64,000 nt of DNA from Actinomyces urinae (GTDB lineage Bacteria > Actinomycetota > Actinomycetes > Actinomycetales > Actinomycetaceae). Positions 17,203-26,129 of this stretch are shown one piece after another. Within the stretch, counting starts at the first letter, position 1. Each line of letters begins with the position of its first letter. The stretch lies in NCBI RefSeq assembly GCF_900119695.1, contig NZ_LT632547.1, forward strand, positions 1,302,001 through 1,366,000, given 5' to 3'. The translations under genes and the position numbers were made by a program. A model generated the notes under the pieces. The model did no database searches. It was not told where the DNA came from and saw only the letters and a program-made list of their open reading frames with translations.

Positions 17203-17979
17203 ATGCCGGTTCGAACGTCTCGAACGCCTGAAGCACGGCTCAGAGAACTTAAAAGAGTTATTCCTGAGGTAGATCGTTCAAGCGCGATCCCGACATGGGC
17301 TCAGGTTGAAAAACAAATGAGGGTCTTGATCTCCGCGATTTATAACAAAGGCGATCAACTTCCCTCGGAATCTGAACTTGCAGAGCTGTTTGATGTAAGC
17401 CGAGTTACTGTACGTAGAGCTATAGGCGATCTCGTACTTGATGGGACACTGGTCAGACGGCAGGGCTCAGGCACGTTTGTGAAACGACCGATATCTACTA
17501 TTGAACACAATCTTGGACTCACATCACACTGGACAGGACGTCTAGAAGAACAAGGTCACCAGGCGAGCTCCGAGGAGATTGAGCGTAGCCTGGAGGCATC
17601 AATTCCGCTAGATTTTGTCCCGGAAAAGCAGTTGCAATTAGGAGAGGAGTATCTGCGCATAAGCAGACTCCATGCAGCGGATGGCAAGGCGATTGGATTC
17701 GTCGATTCGTGGATCGATGTCGATGTGGTTCCAGAAGCACTGACAATCGAACTTGAGAAGGGATCGCTCTCTAAAGCATTCAAAAAATGCGGAGTGAATC
17801 TTGTATCTGCGGGCGTGTCGTTGAGCTTGGGTTACGTCACAAAAACAGAGGCTGATTTAATCAATTTGAGTATTGGTGATCCAGTATTCGTAGTCATGGA
17901 AACTACTAAACGTGATGATAAAGTGGCCTATATTTCCAGGACATTGTGGAATGCCAACAGAGTTAGGTTCTGGCTATAG
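17203..17979 (+). CDS. GntR-family (HutC/UTRA) transcriptional regulator
   Basis: A 258-residue regulator. The N-terminal ~95 residues hold the GntR winged helix, with the signature QLPSESELAELFDVSRVTVRRAI and GTLVRRQGSGTFV. Residues ~105-258 form a UTRA effector domain that in this family binds a sugar phosphate, nucleoside-like or amino-acid ligand. AAGGAGAG precedes ATG 17203, 30 bases after the SIS gene, so it is likely the last gene of the operon and autoregulated. The sites at 5666 and 8770 are the best operator candidates. Confidence 0.88.
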   Translation: MPVRTSRTPEARLRELKRVIPEVDRSSAIPTWAQVEKQMRVLISAIYNKGDQLPSESELAELFDVSRVTVRRAIGDLVLDGTLVRRQGSGTFVKRPISTIEHNLGLTSHWTGRLEEQGHQASSEEIERSLEASIPLDFVPEKQLQLGEEYLRISRLHAADGKAIGFVDSWIDVDVVPEALTIELEKGSLSKAFKKCGVNLVSAGVSLSLGYVTKTEADLINLSIGDPVFVVMETTKRDDKVAYISRTLWNANRVRFWL

Positions 17980-18055
17980 AGGTAATCCGATACTTGTCCT
18001 GGATCATGTCACGCACAGACAGTTGTGGTACTCACAGCCAGATCGAGGGCAAACA

Positions 18056-18085
18056 GTTTGAGCCGGGCGAAAGCCCGGCTCAAAC
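18056..18085. terminator. Strong GAAA-capped hairpin at the island's right edge
   Basis: A perfect 13-bp stem (18056-18068 with 18073-18085) capped by GAAA lies 77 bases after the regulator stop. There is no T-run. Its 3' arm shares CAAAC with the first bases of the VIT-like fragment (18081), so the hairpin abuts the duplication boundary. Confidence 0.6.
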
Positions 18086-18875
18086 CTACCTGAACCTAGC
18101 GCAGCGACGCACCGGTGAAGAAGCCGCCATTCTGCAGGCGCTTGCCGACGCCGAAACGCGTCACATTGAGCACTGGACCTCCCTCCTTGGCGAGCACGCA
18201 CATCCCGCCCCCAAACCGACGCTCTACTCGCGGATCCTCGCCCGTTTTGCCGCTACCTTTGGCTCCATTTTCATCCTTGCCCTCGCCCAACGCGCAGAGC
18301 AACGTCAGTCTTACGACGTTGATCAAGATGCTACTGACGCGATGGCTGCCGACGAGCACATTCACGGTGAGGTTGTGCGCGGCCTCGCCGCCCGCTCGCG
18401 CGCACGCATTGCCGGCACGTTCCGCGCGGCAGTGTTTGGAGCCAACGACGGCCTGGTATCAAACCTCGCCCTCATTCTCGGTATTGCCGCCACCGGTGTG
18501 CCAAACAGTATGGTCATCACAACCGGTATTGCCGGTCTGCTAGCTTTCCTTTCTGCGGGGGAGGGGGACCCGGTGATGGGATTTGCCGGCATTTACGAGG
18601 CGTGGCAAAGCCCGCGTGATGAGTGGCTGCTAACTTTTGCGATTATTACGCAAAGTGCGCCCGATGCGCTGGGGCATATTCATGATCGCTCGCCTGTGGT
18701 TGTGCCGCCTGACATGTGGAATGAGTGGCTTGATCCTGCTACCGAGACTGATTCTGAGATTCGCCACCTGATGGATGCGATTTCGAGCCCCGTCCTCGTG
18801 CCTCGAAAAGTAGGCAAGGCCGTTGGCAACGTGCGCAACAATGACCCGAGCCTGGTTGAACCCCAAGAGCAGTAG
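18081..18875 (+). pseudogene. Chimeric VIT-SRAP gene remnant
   Basis: Bases 18081-18545 match the VIT gene (3613-4077) with many synonymous changes. Bases 18546-18850 match the SRAP gene (5041-5345). A 963-base stretch present in the intact pair is missing, but the join keeps frame (GIAGLLA to FLSAGEG), so a 294-codon open frame runs from 17994 to 18875. It lacks the first residues of VIT, all membrane helices after the first, and the SRAP Cys2 and Asn catalytic residues. There is no clear ribosome binding site. I read it as a non-functional recombination scar, not a designed fusion. Confidence 0.85.
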
Positions 18876-19200
18876 GCGAGCGGCCCCGCCGAGTAAGCCG
18901 GGGTGCACGGCCTCGACAATCGGATAAAAAAGGGAGCCATAGCGGGGTAAACGGCACGTTCGGGCACTGCGTAACGGGCGTAAAATCAGCTAATTTTTAG
19001 GCAATATCTGCGAGTTTAACGGCAGTTTGACGCCGCAAACGCGCGCTTAGTAATAGGCTACTTGCGAGTTTGAAGACGAACTTGACTGGCTCGCGCAACC
19101 ATCGCGCGGCCACTTTAGGTCGGGGCAGTGCTCCGGCCAATTCTGTCAGGCAGAAGGACAACTGCACGCTAAACCTTCAAAAGTAAAGAATGGAGAAATC
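18876..19200. other. Intergenic region after the chimeric remnant
   Basis: 325 bases without a supported gene. GCGAGTTT occurs twice (around 19011 and 19066) and a TTGACG hexamer near 19027 might serve as a -35 for the SDR gene, but no good -10 is placed. ATG 19201 is preceded by GGAG. Confidence 0.4.
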
Positions 19201-20064
19201 ATGGGAGTTTACCTCGTTACCGGCGTTGCTTCGGGCATGGGTAAGGCCACCGCTAACCAGCTTCGATGGGAAGGCCACCGCGTAATCGGAATCGACTTGC
19301 ATGACGCAGACATTGAGACCGACCTATCCACCGAGGAAGGCCGCAAGCACGCCATTGACGCCGTGCACGAGCTGGCCGGCCCGAGGCTCGAGGGCGCAGT
19401 GCTCGCTGCTGGCCTTGGCCCGATCCCGGGGCGCGAGAAGCTAATCGCAACGGTTAACTACTGGGGCGTGGTTGAACTCCTCGAAGGCATTCGAGACCTG
19501 CTCGCAAACGCGATCGACTCGAAGGTCGTTGTATTCTCCTCGAACTCCACAACAACCGTGCCGGGATTGCCCACGGATCTATTCCAGGCGTTCCTCGACC
19601 GCGACCTCGACAAGGCGCTAGAAATCGCTCAGAAGGCGAAGAACCCGGCAACCATCATGTACGCGGCGTCTAAGACTGCGCTCGCCCACTGGGTGCGCAT
19701 CACCGCAACGAAGATGGAATGGGCGGGCTCCGGCATTCGCCTGAACTCCATCGCGCCGGGCGCTATCCGCACGCCGATGGTTGAAAAGCAGCTTGCCACT
19801 CCCGAAACTGCCGAGGCCGTGCTGAACTTCCCCGTGCCGGTCGGTGGTTTTGGCAACCCCGACGACATCGCGCACTGGGTGATCTTCATGCTTTCCCCGG
19901 CCGCGAGCTTCCTGTGCGGCTCCGTCATCTTCCTCGACGGTGGCACCGACGCGTGGTTCCGCGCTAAAGACTACCCGGGCCCGCTACCTGCAGATCACAT
20001 CGACTACTACATGCAGCGCATGGAGGAGTACCGCGAATACCGCAAGGAGCGCGACGCTCGCTAA
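19201..20064 (+). CDS. Short-chain dehydrogenase/reductase
   Basis: A 287-residue Rossmann oxidoreductase of the classical SDR family. The NAD(P)-binding motif is TGVASGMG at ~7-14 and the catalytic YxxxK is YAASK, with Ser in VFSSNST. IAPGAIRTPMV and LDGGTDAWF are typical C-terminal motifs. It resembles the 3-alpha-hydroxysteroid dehydrogenase/carbonyl reductase group, which lacks the TGxxxGxG exact form. Residues after ~255 form a charged tail. Substrate unknown. A strong bidirectional hairpin separates it from the convergent trpB2 gene. Confidence 0.87.
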   Translation: MGVYLVTGVASGMGKATANQLRWEGHRVIGIDLHDADIETDLSTEEGRKHAIDAVHELAGPRLEGAVLAAGLGPIPGREKLIATVNYWGVVELLEGIRDLLANAIDSKVVVFSSNSTTTVPGLPTDLFQAFLDRDLDKALEIAQKAKNPATIMYAASKTALAHWVRITATKMEWAGSGIRLNSIAPGAIRTPMVEKQLATPETAEAVLNFPVPVGGFGNPDDIAHWVIFMLSPAASFLCGSVIFLDGGTDAWFRAKDYPGPLPADHIDYYMQRMEEYREYRKERDAR

Positions 20065-20083
20065 GCGCGCGGTCTAAAACGCG

Positions 20084-20127
20084 AAATAGCCGGTTGCACT
20101 GCCTAAGCCAAGTGCAACCGGCTATTT
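20084..20127. terminator. Bidirectional terminator between SDR and trpB2 genes
   Basis: A perfect 17-bp stem (20084-20100 with 20111-20127) with AAA/TTT ends and a 10-base loop lies between convergent genes. Confidence 0.85.
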
Positions 20128-20169
20128 GTCTAGTTTAAGAAGCGCGGCCCAGATTTGGGCTGGGCGCTC

Positions 20170-21501
20170 TTAGTTCTTTGCTTCCTTCTCGCGCATGAGT
20201 TCGTTCTCGTACGCCGGGAGGTCGAGCAAACCGTTACCCGAAACACCGATCACCACGACCTCGCCATCGCGTGCCTTGCCAGACTTAATGTAGTTCAACG
20301 CGCCCGCAACAGCGTGCGTGGACTCCGGAGCCGGAATGATACCCTCCGCGCGAGCAAACTCCAGGCCGGCAGCGAACGTCTCATGCTCACCAATCGCAAC
20401 CGAATCAAGTAGACCCAGCGACTTAGCGTGAGACACCATCGGGCTCATACCGTGGTAGCGCAAACCACCAGCATGAATCGACGGCGGCACAAAATCATGA
20501 CCGAGCGTGTACATCTTCATCAGCGGCGTTGTGCCAGCCACATCACCAAAGTCGTAACGGAACTCGCCCTGAGTCATCGACGGGCAAGCCTGCGGCTCAC
20601 AAGCAACCACCCTCGTGGTCTTCCCATCGCGCAAGTTCTCACCCAAGAACGGGAACGACAGGCCAGCCAAGTTAGAACCGCCACCGGCGCAACCAAACAC
20701 TACGTCAGCCTGCTCTTCGTCGGCCTCACGCAACTGCTCAATCGCCTCCAGACCAATCACCGTCTGATGCAGCATGACATGGTTCAAAGCCGAACCGAGC
20801 GCATAGTGGGCGCTATCCGACTTCAGAGCAACCTCCACGGCCTCCGAAATCGCCATACCAAGCGAACCCGTAGTGTCAGGATCCTGCTCCAATATCTTAC
20901 GACCGGCCTCCGTTAGCGTAGACGGTGACGGATGACACGTGCCGCCATACGCCTCCATCTGCATGCGACGGTACGGCTTCGCGTCAAACGAGGAGCGAAC
21001 CTGGAACACCTCGCACTCAAGCCCAAACATCGCGCAAGCCATCGACAAAGAAGCACCCCACTGGCCAGCACCAGTCTCGGTAGTTAGCTTCTTCGTGCCC
21101 TCAAGGGCGTTGAAATACGCCTGCGCAACCGCCGAATTTGGCTTATGCGAACCAGCGGGAGACACGCCCTCGTACTTGTAATAAATCTTCACCTTCGTAT
21201 CGAGCGCCTGCTCCAACCTACGCGCACGAACCAAAGGCGATGGACGCCAGCTCGCATACACCTCGCGAACAGCCTGCGGAATCTCGATCCATCGTTCGGT
21301 GGAAAACTCTTGTTCCACCAACGCTTTGGAAAACAGAGGATGCATTTCCTCCGGCTTAAGTTCCTCACGAGTCTGCGGATTCAAATGCGGAGCCATCGGC
21401 TCTGGAAAATCAGCAGTGAGGTTGTACCAATGCGTGGGGACTTTCGACGGAATTGCAAACTCGAGCGCGTCAGTAAGCGCATGTTTCATAACCAATTTCA
21501 T
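20170..21501 (-). CDS. TrpB2-type tryptophan synthase beta-like protein
   Basis: A 443-residue PLP enzyme of the TrpB2 branch, which condenses indole and serine or acts as a stand-alone serine-using enzyme. The PLP lysine is in GSHKPNS, the glycine-rich phosphate loop is GCAGGGSNL, and ETGAGQWG replaces the TrpB1 catalytic motif. The long N-terminal extension (ALTDALEFAIPSKVPTHWYNL) is typical for TrpB2. ATG 21501 or an in-frame ATG at 21489 may be used. No trpA or other trp gene is nearby. Confidence 0.9.
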   Translation of the reverse strand: MKLVMKHALTDALEFAIPSKVPTHWYNLTADFPEPMAPHLNPQTREELKPEEMHPLFSKALVEQEFSTERWIEIPQAVREVYASWRPSPLVRARRLEQALDTKVKIYYKYEGVSPAGSHKPNSAVAQAYFNALEGTKKLTTETGAGQWGASLSMACAMFGLECEVFQVRSSFDAKPYRRMQMEAYGGTCHPSPSTLTEAGRKILEQDPDTTGSLGMAISEAVEVALKSDSAHYALGSALNHVMLHQTVIGLEAIEQLREADEEQADVVFGCAGGGSNLAGLSFPFLGENLRDGKTTRVVACEPQACPSMTQGEFRYDFGDVAGTTPLMKMYTLGHDFVPPSIHAGGLRYHGMSPMVSHAKSLGLLDSVAIGEHETFAAGLEFARAEGIIPAPESTHAVAGALNYIKSGKARDGEVVVIGVSGNGLLDLPAYENELMREKEAKN

Positions 21502-21634
21502 CCCCTTTACTCAAGATAAAGCTGTCCTCGCAAGGCCCTTCCTAGCGAGCGGCAATAATGCCGCCTTCAACATTACGCATCCGGTAATGAACAAGACGAC
21601 ACGTCCCACAGGATGATATTACGAGTGGCGAAAA

Positions 21635-22864
21635 TTAGCGAAGAATGCCAAGGGCCCTTGCCCGGTGTAGGAGCTCGAAGCCGTCCTCGCCAACCACCAC
21701 CGGGATTTTCGGGTCAAGAGATTTGATCAGTGGGCTCAGCTCCTCGCGCGGATCGGGGGCACCATGATTCAAAACCTGCTCTGTCGTAGTCAAACTGCGA
21801 ATAAAAACTGCCGCCACATTCTGCGGATACTCGCGGGCGAACTCCGTATAGATTGAGGGGTCGTGCTGGCCATCATCACCAACCAGAACCCACTTAACCC
21901 AGGGGAACATTTGGGCCAGCTCACGCAACTGCGAGCGCTTATGCTCGCGTCCAGAACGGAACCAACCCGTTTGAGAAGGCCCCCAATCTGTCATCAGTGG
22001 CGTGCCCGTAGGGAAGTTTGAGCGGAACAAAAACCGGCGCAAACTCGGCGCCACATTCCACGCTCCCGTAGACAAATAAACCGTGGGAGCTGGCACAGTT
22101 CCCATGCGGCCCTTAGACGTTTGCATGTGCGAAATCTGCTGTAGCAAGTTCGCCATACCCGGCACCGCCTGGCGCGACGACACGTACGTGAAGAACGCGT
22201 TCTTTGCTGCCACCAGTGGGCGAGGTAGCCACGACACCATCACCGTGTCATCCACATCTGACACGAGGCCAATGCATTCCTGCTGTGAAACCACTCGCAC
22301 CGGCACTGCAATAGGTCTAGACGCGCGCACGCGCTTCTCGCTCCGCGCCACCTCGTCGGGCTTCAGCGCCTGCAGCGTCGCCGCATGCCAACCCGGCTCC
22401 AAACCGTGATCCTCAACCATAAGATCCACATAGCCGCCGCGATCCGTATAAACCATCAGCTTGCGGTTACCAACAGTCACCAACACCGGTGCTCTCGGCA
22501 CCTGCGCGTCCACAAACTGGCGCCACCCGCGTTCACCGCGCATGTGGGACGTCGTGTTCGTATCGTCGCCCTCGTCGGCGCCAATGGCGTCTTTAACTAC
22601 CTCGCCAAACGTGTGTGGAAGCCTATCTGCTGCGCGCGTTTGGAACTGATACCAGCTAGGTAAGCCGTGCCGGTTAGCCCAAACCTCGTACTTCTCTTCA
22701 AAATACGTAGGGGCCATCAACGCCCTGGCAATGATGCGCACGCGCTGGGTGTTTCCAAAGCCGCCGTACGCGATAAGCTCTGGGCGCCAACCCAAATCCG
22801 AAAGCGTCCGCGCTACCTGCGTGTTAAACGCGTCTTCCAGCCGAGTGACAGCAGTTAAAAGCAC
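21635..22864 (-). CDS. App1-like phosphatidate phosphatase (DUF2183)
   Basis: A 409-residue protein. The HAD-like motif DVDDT near residue 201 is the phosphatase nucleophile region, and YLSTGAWNV, TDWGPS and LVGDDGQHDPSIY fit the App1 (DUF2183) domain, known in yeast for phosphatidate phosphatase activity. The N-terminal ~190 residues (VRIIARALMAP, KLMVYTDRGGYVDL) form the usual companion domain. Start GTG 22864 lies four bases after the MFS stop, with GAGGG as ribosome site, so the two are an operon. Bacterial substrate is unproven. Confidence 0.82.
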   Translation of the reverse strand: MLLTAVTRLEDAFNTQVARTLSDLGWRPELIAYGGFGNTQRVRIIARALMAPTYFEEKYEVWANRHGLPSWYQFQTRAADRLPHTFGEVVKDAIGADEGDDTNTTSHMRGERGWRQFVDAQVPRAPVLVTVGNRKLMVYTDRGGYVDLMVEDHGLEPGWHAATLQALKPDEVARSEKRVRASRPIAVPVRVVSQQECIGLVSDVDDTVMVSWLPRPLVAAKNAFFTYVSSRQAVPGMANLLQQISHMQTSKGRMGTVPAPTVYLSTGAWNVAPSLRRFLFRSNFPTGTPLMTDWGPSQTGWFRSGREHKRSQLRELAQMFPWVKWVLVGDDGQHDPSIYTEFAREYPQNVAAVFIRSLTTTEQVLNHGAPDPREELSPLIKSLDPKIPVVVGEDGFELLHRARALGILR

Positions 22865-22868
22865 ACCC

Positions 22869-24149
22869 TCAGTCTACCGACTTTCGCGACCGGCGCTTCC
22901 ACAAACCCCCAAGACCCATCCGGCGCGAACGCACCTGCACAGGGATCCGCGCCCTCTTCTTATGCGAGGTGGCCCGCAACGCCGGAATCGCAATCAGAGA
23001 AATCGTAACCATGACCCACGCGAAACCAATCGCCGTGTGGAAACCGCCCACATGCCCGCTGTGGTCAACCACGCGGCCAGCCAGTGCCGAACCCAGAGAA
23101 CTACCCACATTCATAGCTGTGGACATCCACGTGAGGCCCTCCGTTAGACGCCGCGGGGGAACCGCCTTTTGTACCATCGCGGTCACGTTAATCATAGTGG
23201 GTGAAATGGAGAATCCCGTGAAGAACAAAATGACGCCCAGGCCGATTATCGTCCGCGCAAAATACGTGAGGCTCACGCCCACCGCCAGCAGGAAAACCCC
23301 ACCAACAAACAACTTCCACAATGGGATGGATGTTGACCTCGCCCCATAAAGGAGGCCCGCCAGCATAGAACCGGACGCAAACACGCCAAGCAGGAGGCCA
23401 GACAGTGCCTTTTGGCCCATCGACTCGGTAAACGCAACCACCGAAATATCGATTGAGCCAAACATTGCGCCCGCACCCACATACACCAAAGCCAACGCAA
23501 TCATCACCGGTTGCGCCATCACGGAGCCTTTAGGCCCGTGAATACTCGAGGTGGAAATAGGCGGCTCCGTTGCCCGCTGCGACAACAGCCAGAACCCGCC
23601 AGAAACCGCGAGAATAAAGGCCAAAACCATGCCCGCAACCGGGTTGACGTTAGCCGAAAGGATCGTTGCCAAGATCGGGCCGATCATGAACACGACCTCG
23701 TCTAGCGTTGCCTCCATCGAAAACGCCGTGTGTAACTGTGCCGGATTCTTCACCGCCACCGTCCACCTCGACCGCACCATCGAACCCAGCGAACCCGAAG
23801 TTGCACCCGAAACTGCCGTCAAAACGTACAGGTACACCACCGGCGCATGTAAAGCCGCTGCAATGATCAAGCCCAACAAACTGGTAGCAGACACCGAAAC
23901 CAGCGGAATCATCACACGCGCCTGCCCAAAACGGTCAACCAAACGCGCCACAAACGGGGCACAAATCGCAAAGGCAATAATATTCGTTGCCCCCACCTGG
24001 CCCGCCAGCGTGTACGAACCATACAGTGTTGAAATCATCAAAATCTGCGAAATTCCAACAATCGACATGGGGAAACGGGCAATCAAACCCGCCAACGAAA
24101 ACTTCAGCGCCCCCGGAATCGACAAAATTTCGCGGTAAGAATTCAACAC
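22869..24149 (-). CDS. MFS transporter
   Basis: A 426-residue membrane protein with 12 predicted helices. ARLVDRFGQARVM is a recognisable MFS loop 2-3 motif. The C-terminal 30 residues are strongly basic (KKRARIPVQVRSRR) and cytoplasmic. It lies directly upstream of the App1-like gene on the same strand. Substrate unknown; members of this actinobacterial group are usually annotated as drug or small-molecule exporters. Confidence 0.82.
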   Translation of the reverse strand: MLNSYREILSIPGALKFSLAGLIARFPMSIVGISQILMISTLYGSYTLAGQVGATNIIAFAICAPFVARLVDRFGQARVMIPLVSVSATSLLGLIIAAALHAPVVYLYVLTAVSGATSGSLGSMVRSRWTVAVKNPAQLHTAFSMEATLDEVVFMIGPILATILSANVNPVAGMVLAFILAVSGGFWLLSQRATEPPISTSSIHGPKGSVMAQPVMIALALVYVGAGAMFGSIDISVVAFTESMGQKALSGLLLGVFASGSMLAGLLYGARSTSIPLWKLFVGGVFLLAVGVSLTYFARTIIGLGVILFFTGFSISPTMINVTAMVQKAVPPRRLTEGLTWMSTAMNVGSSLGSALAGRVVDHSGHVGGFHTAIGFAWVMVTISLIAIPALRATSHKKRARIPVQVRSRRMGLGGLWKRRSRKSVD

Positions 24150-24212
24150 AAATGCAGTCTACGGCAAAGCAGACAGTACAGACTCAACAGCACTAGAAAC
24201 CGACCAAAAACA

Positions 24213-24249
24213 CGTTCCGGGTACGCATCAAAAACACGTACCCGGAACG
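24213..24249 (-). terminator. Terminator of the phosphoglucomutase gene
   Basis: A perfect 13-bp stem (24213-24225 with 24237-24249), 11-base loop, and a run of five T on the minus strand just after it (AAAAA before 24213 on the plus strand). Confidence 0.82.
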
Positions 24250-24309
24250 ACAACTAACCGAACGCGCTAGCAGACCCGCTAGGCTACTCGGCTCTCAAGC
24301 CGTAAAGGT

Positions 24310-25986
24310 TTATGCCAGAGCCTCCTTTACGACCTCCTTTGCTTCCTCCAACACCTCTTGCAGGTGGTCCTCGCCCTTGAACGATTCCGCGTAAATCTTG
24401 TACACGTCCTCCGTGCCAGAGGGGCGAGCCGCGAACCACGCGTTCTTTGTAGTCACCTTCAAACCGCCAATAGCGTTGCCATCGCCCGGAGCATTCACCA
24501 AACGAGCCGTGATTTCCTCACCCGCAAGCTCCTGCGCCGCCACGTCCTCCGGCGCCAACTTCGCAAGCTTCGCCTTCTCTTCACGCGTAGCCGCATTGTC
24601 AATACGCGAGTAGGAGGACGCGCCGAAACGCTCCACCTGCTCTCGATGCAACTGCGACGGAGTTTTACCCGTCACCGCGATAATCTCTGCAGCCAGCAGG
24701 CACAGCAAGATGCCGTCCTTATCCGTGGTCCACACCGTGCCGTCCTTGCGGAGGAATGAAGCGCCCGCAGACTCCTCGCCACCAAAACCGATCGTGCCGT
24801 TCATCAGGCCAGAAACGAAGTACTTAAACCCGACCGGAACCTCAATCAGCTTGCGGCCAATGCTCTCAACCACGCGGTCAATCAGAGCAGAGGACACCAG
24901 CGTCTTGCCCACCGCCGTGTCCTTGCCCCAACCCGGACGATGCGTGAACAGGTACTCAATCGCAACCGCCAAATAATGGTTGGGGTTCATCAGACCATCC
25001 GGCGTCACAATGCCATGCCTATCCGAATCCGCATCATTACCAGTAGCAACATCAAACGGAGTCTTACCGGACGCATCCGGCTTCATGCGTTCACGAACCG
25101 ACGCCATCGCGTAAGGGGAGGAGCAGTCCATGCGGATCTTCCCGTCCCAATCCAGCGTCATAAACCGCCACGTCGGATCCACCTTCGGGTTAATCACCGT
25201 GAGATCCAGCCCGTAACGCTCCGAAATCGCGCCCCAGTAATCCACGGACGCGCCGCCCAGGGGATCTGCACCGATACGCACACCCGCCTCGCGAATCGCA
25301 TCAATGTCGATCACGTTTTCGAGATCATCAACATACTTCTTCAAATAGTCATAACGATGTACGTGCGGGTCCTCAAGCAAATCCTGCGAACGAGCGCGCT
25401 TTACCTTAGACCAGCCGTCCGTCAAAATCTCATTAGCGCGGTTCGCAATCCAGCCCGTCGCATCCGAATCTGCCGGACCGCCGCTTGGAGGGTTGTACTT
25501 AAAACCACCATCACGAGGCGGGTTGTGTGACGGCGTAACCACAATGCCATCAGCCAACCCCGGGCCGGACGTGCGCAGACCCTGCGGCGAACCTGCTCCG
25601 TTAGCCACGAGAATCGCGTGCGAAACCGCCGGAGTGGGCGTGAACGATCCTCGCGAATCTATCTGAACATCCACACCATTTGCCACCAGCACCTCAAGTG
25701 CCGACCTCCAAGCCGGCTCTGACAGCGCGTGGGTATCGCGACCGATAAACAACGGACCGTCAAAACCTTGACTTGCGCGGTACTCCACGATCGCCTGCGT
25801 CGTTGCAACAATGTGCGCTTCATTAAACGCGCCATCAAGCGATGAGCCGCGGTGCCCGGACGTGCCGAACACGACCTTTTGCGCGGGGTTATTTACATCG
25901 GGCTCAATCTCGTAATAAGCGGATAGAACCTCATCAACATCAATCAAATCTTCTGGTTTAGCCAGTTGGCCAGCTCTTTCATGCAT
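24310..25986 (-). CDS. pgm: Alpha-phosphoglucomutase
   Basis: A 558-residue enzyme interconverting glucose-1-phosphate and glucose-6-phosphate in glycogen and cell-envelope sugar metabolism. The phosphoserine loop is [13 protein letters not shown], the metal loop is [10 protein letters not shown], the sugar loop is GGEESAG and the phosphate loop is [12 protein letters not shown] chose ATG 25986 (MHERAGQLA) because the E. coli protein starts with a very similar sequence; the open frame continues to 26145 but that part overlaps the divergent DUF5926 gene and looks non-coding. A strong terminator follows. Confidence 0.93.
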   Translation of the reverse strand: MHERAGQLAKPEDLIDVDEVLSAYYEIEPDVNNPAQKVVFGTSGHRGSSLDGAFNEAHIVATTQAIVEYRASQGFDGPLFIGRDTHALSEPAWRSALEVLVANGVDVQIDSRGSFTPTPAVSHAILVANGAGSPQGLRTSGPGLADGIVVTPSHNPPRDGGFKYNPPSGGPADSDATGWIANRANEILTDGWSKVKRARSQDLLEDPHVHRYDYLKKYVDDLENVIDIDAIREAGVRIGADPLGGASVDYWGAISERYGLDLTVINPKVDPTWRFMTLDWDGKIRMDCSSPYAMASVRERMKPDASGKTPFDVATGNDADSDRHGIVTPDGLMNPNHYLAVAIEYLFTHRPGWGKDTAVGKTLVSSALIDRVVESIGRKLIEVPVGFKYFVSGLMNGTIGFGGEESAGASFLRKDGTVWTTDKDGILLCLLAAEIIAVTGKTPSQLHREQVERFGASSYSRIDNAATREEKAKLAKLAPEDVAAQELAGEEITARLVNAPGDGNAIGGLKVTTKNAWFAARPSGTEDVYKIYAESFKGEDHLQEVLEEAKEVVKEALA

Positions 25987-26129
25987 ACCTATAAGTGTGG
26001 CAGGTGTCACTGAAAATTTCATCCGTATTCCAGCAGATAAACATCGCCGGCCCCGCATGCTTTGTTTATTGGCTTCACGCCGGTAACTTTGGGCTAGATC
26101 AAAACCATTCACCAACTTAGGAGACCCAC

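Noticed and set aside
5368-18055. Island as an integrated prophage or transposon
   Set aside because: No integrase, transposase, phage structural gene or terminal inverted repeat is present; gene content is metabolic.
17994-18875. 294-codon open frame as a functional VIT-SRAP fusion protein
   Set aside because: It lacks a ribosome site, the first VIT residues, most of the membrane domain and the SRAP Cys2/Asn; the frame is probably kept by chance at the deletion join.
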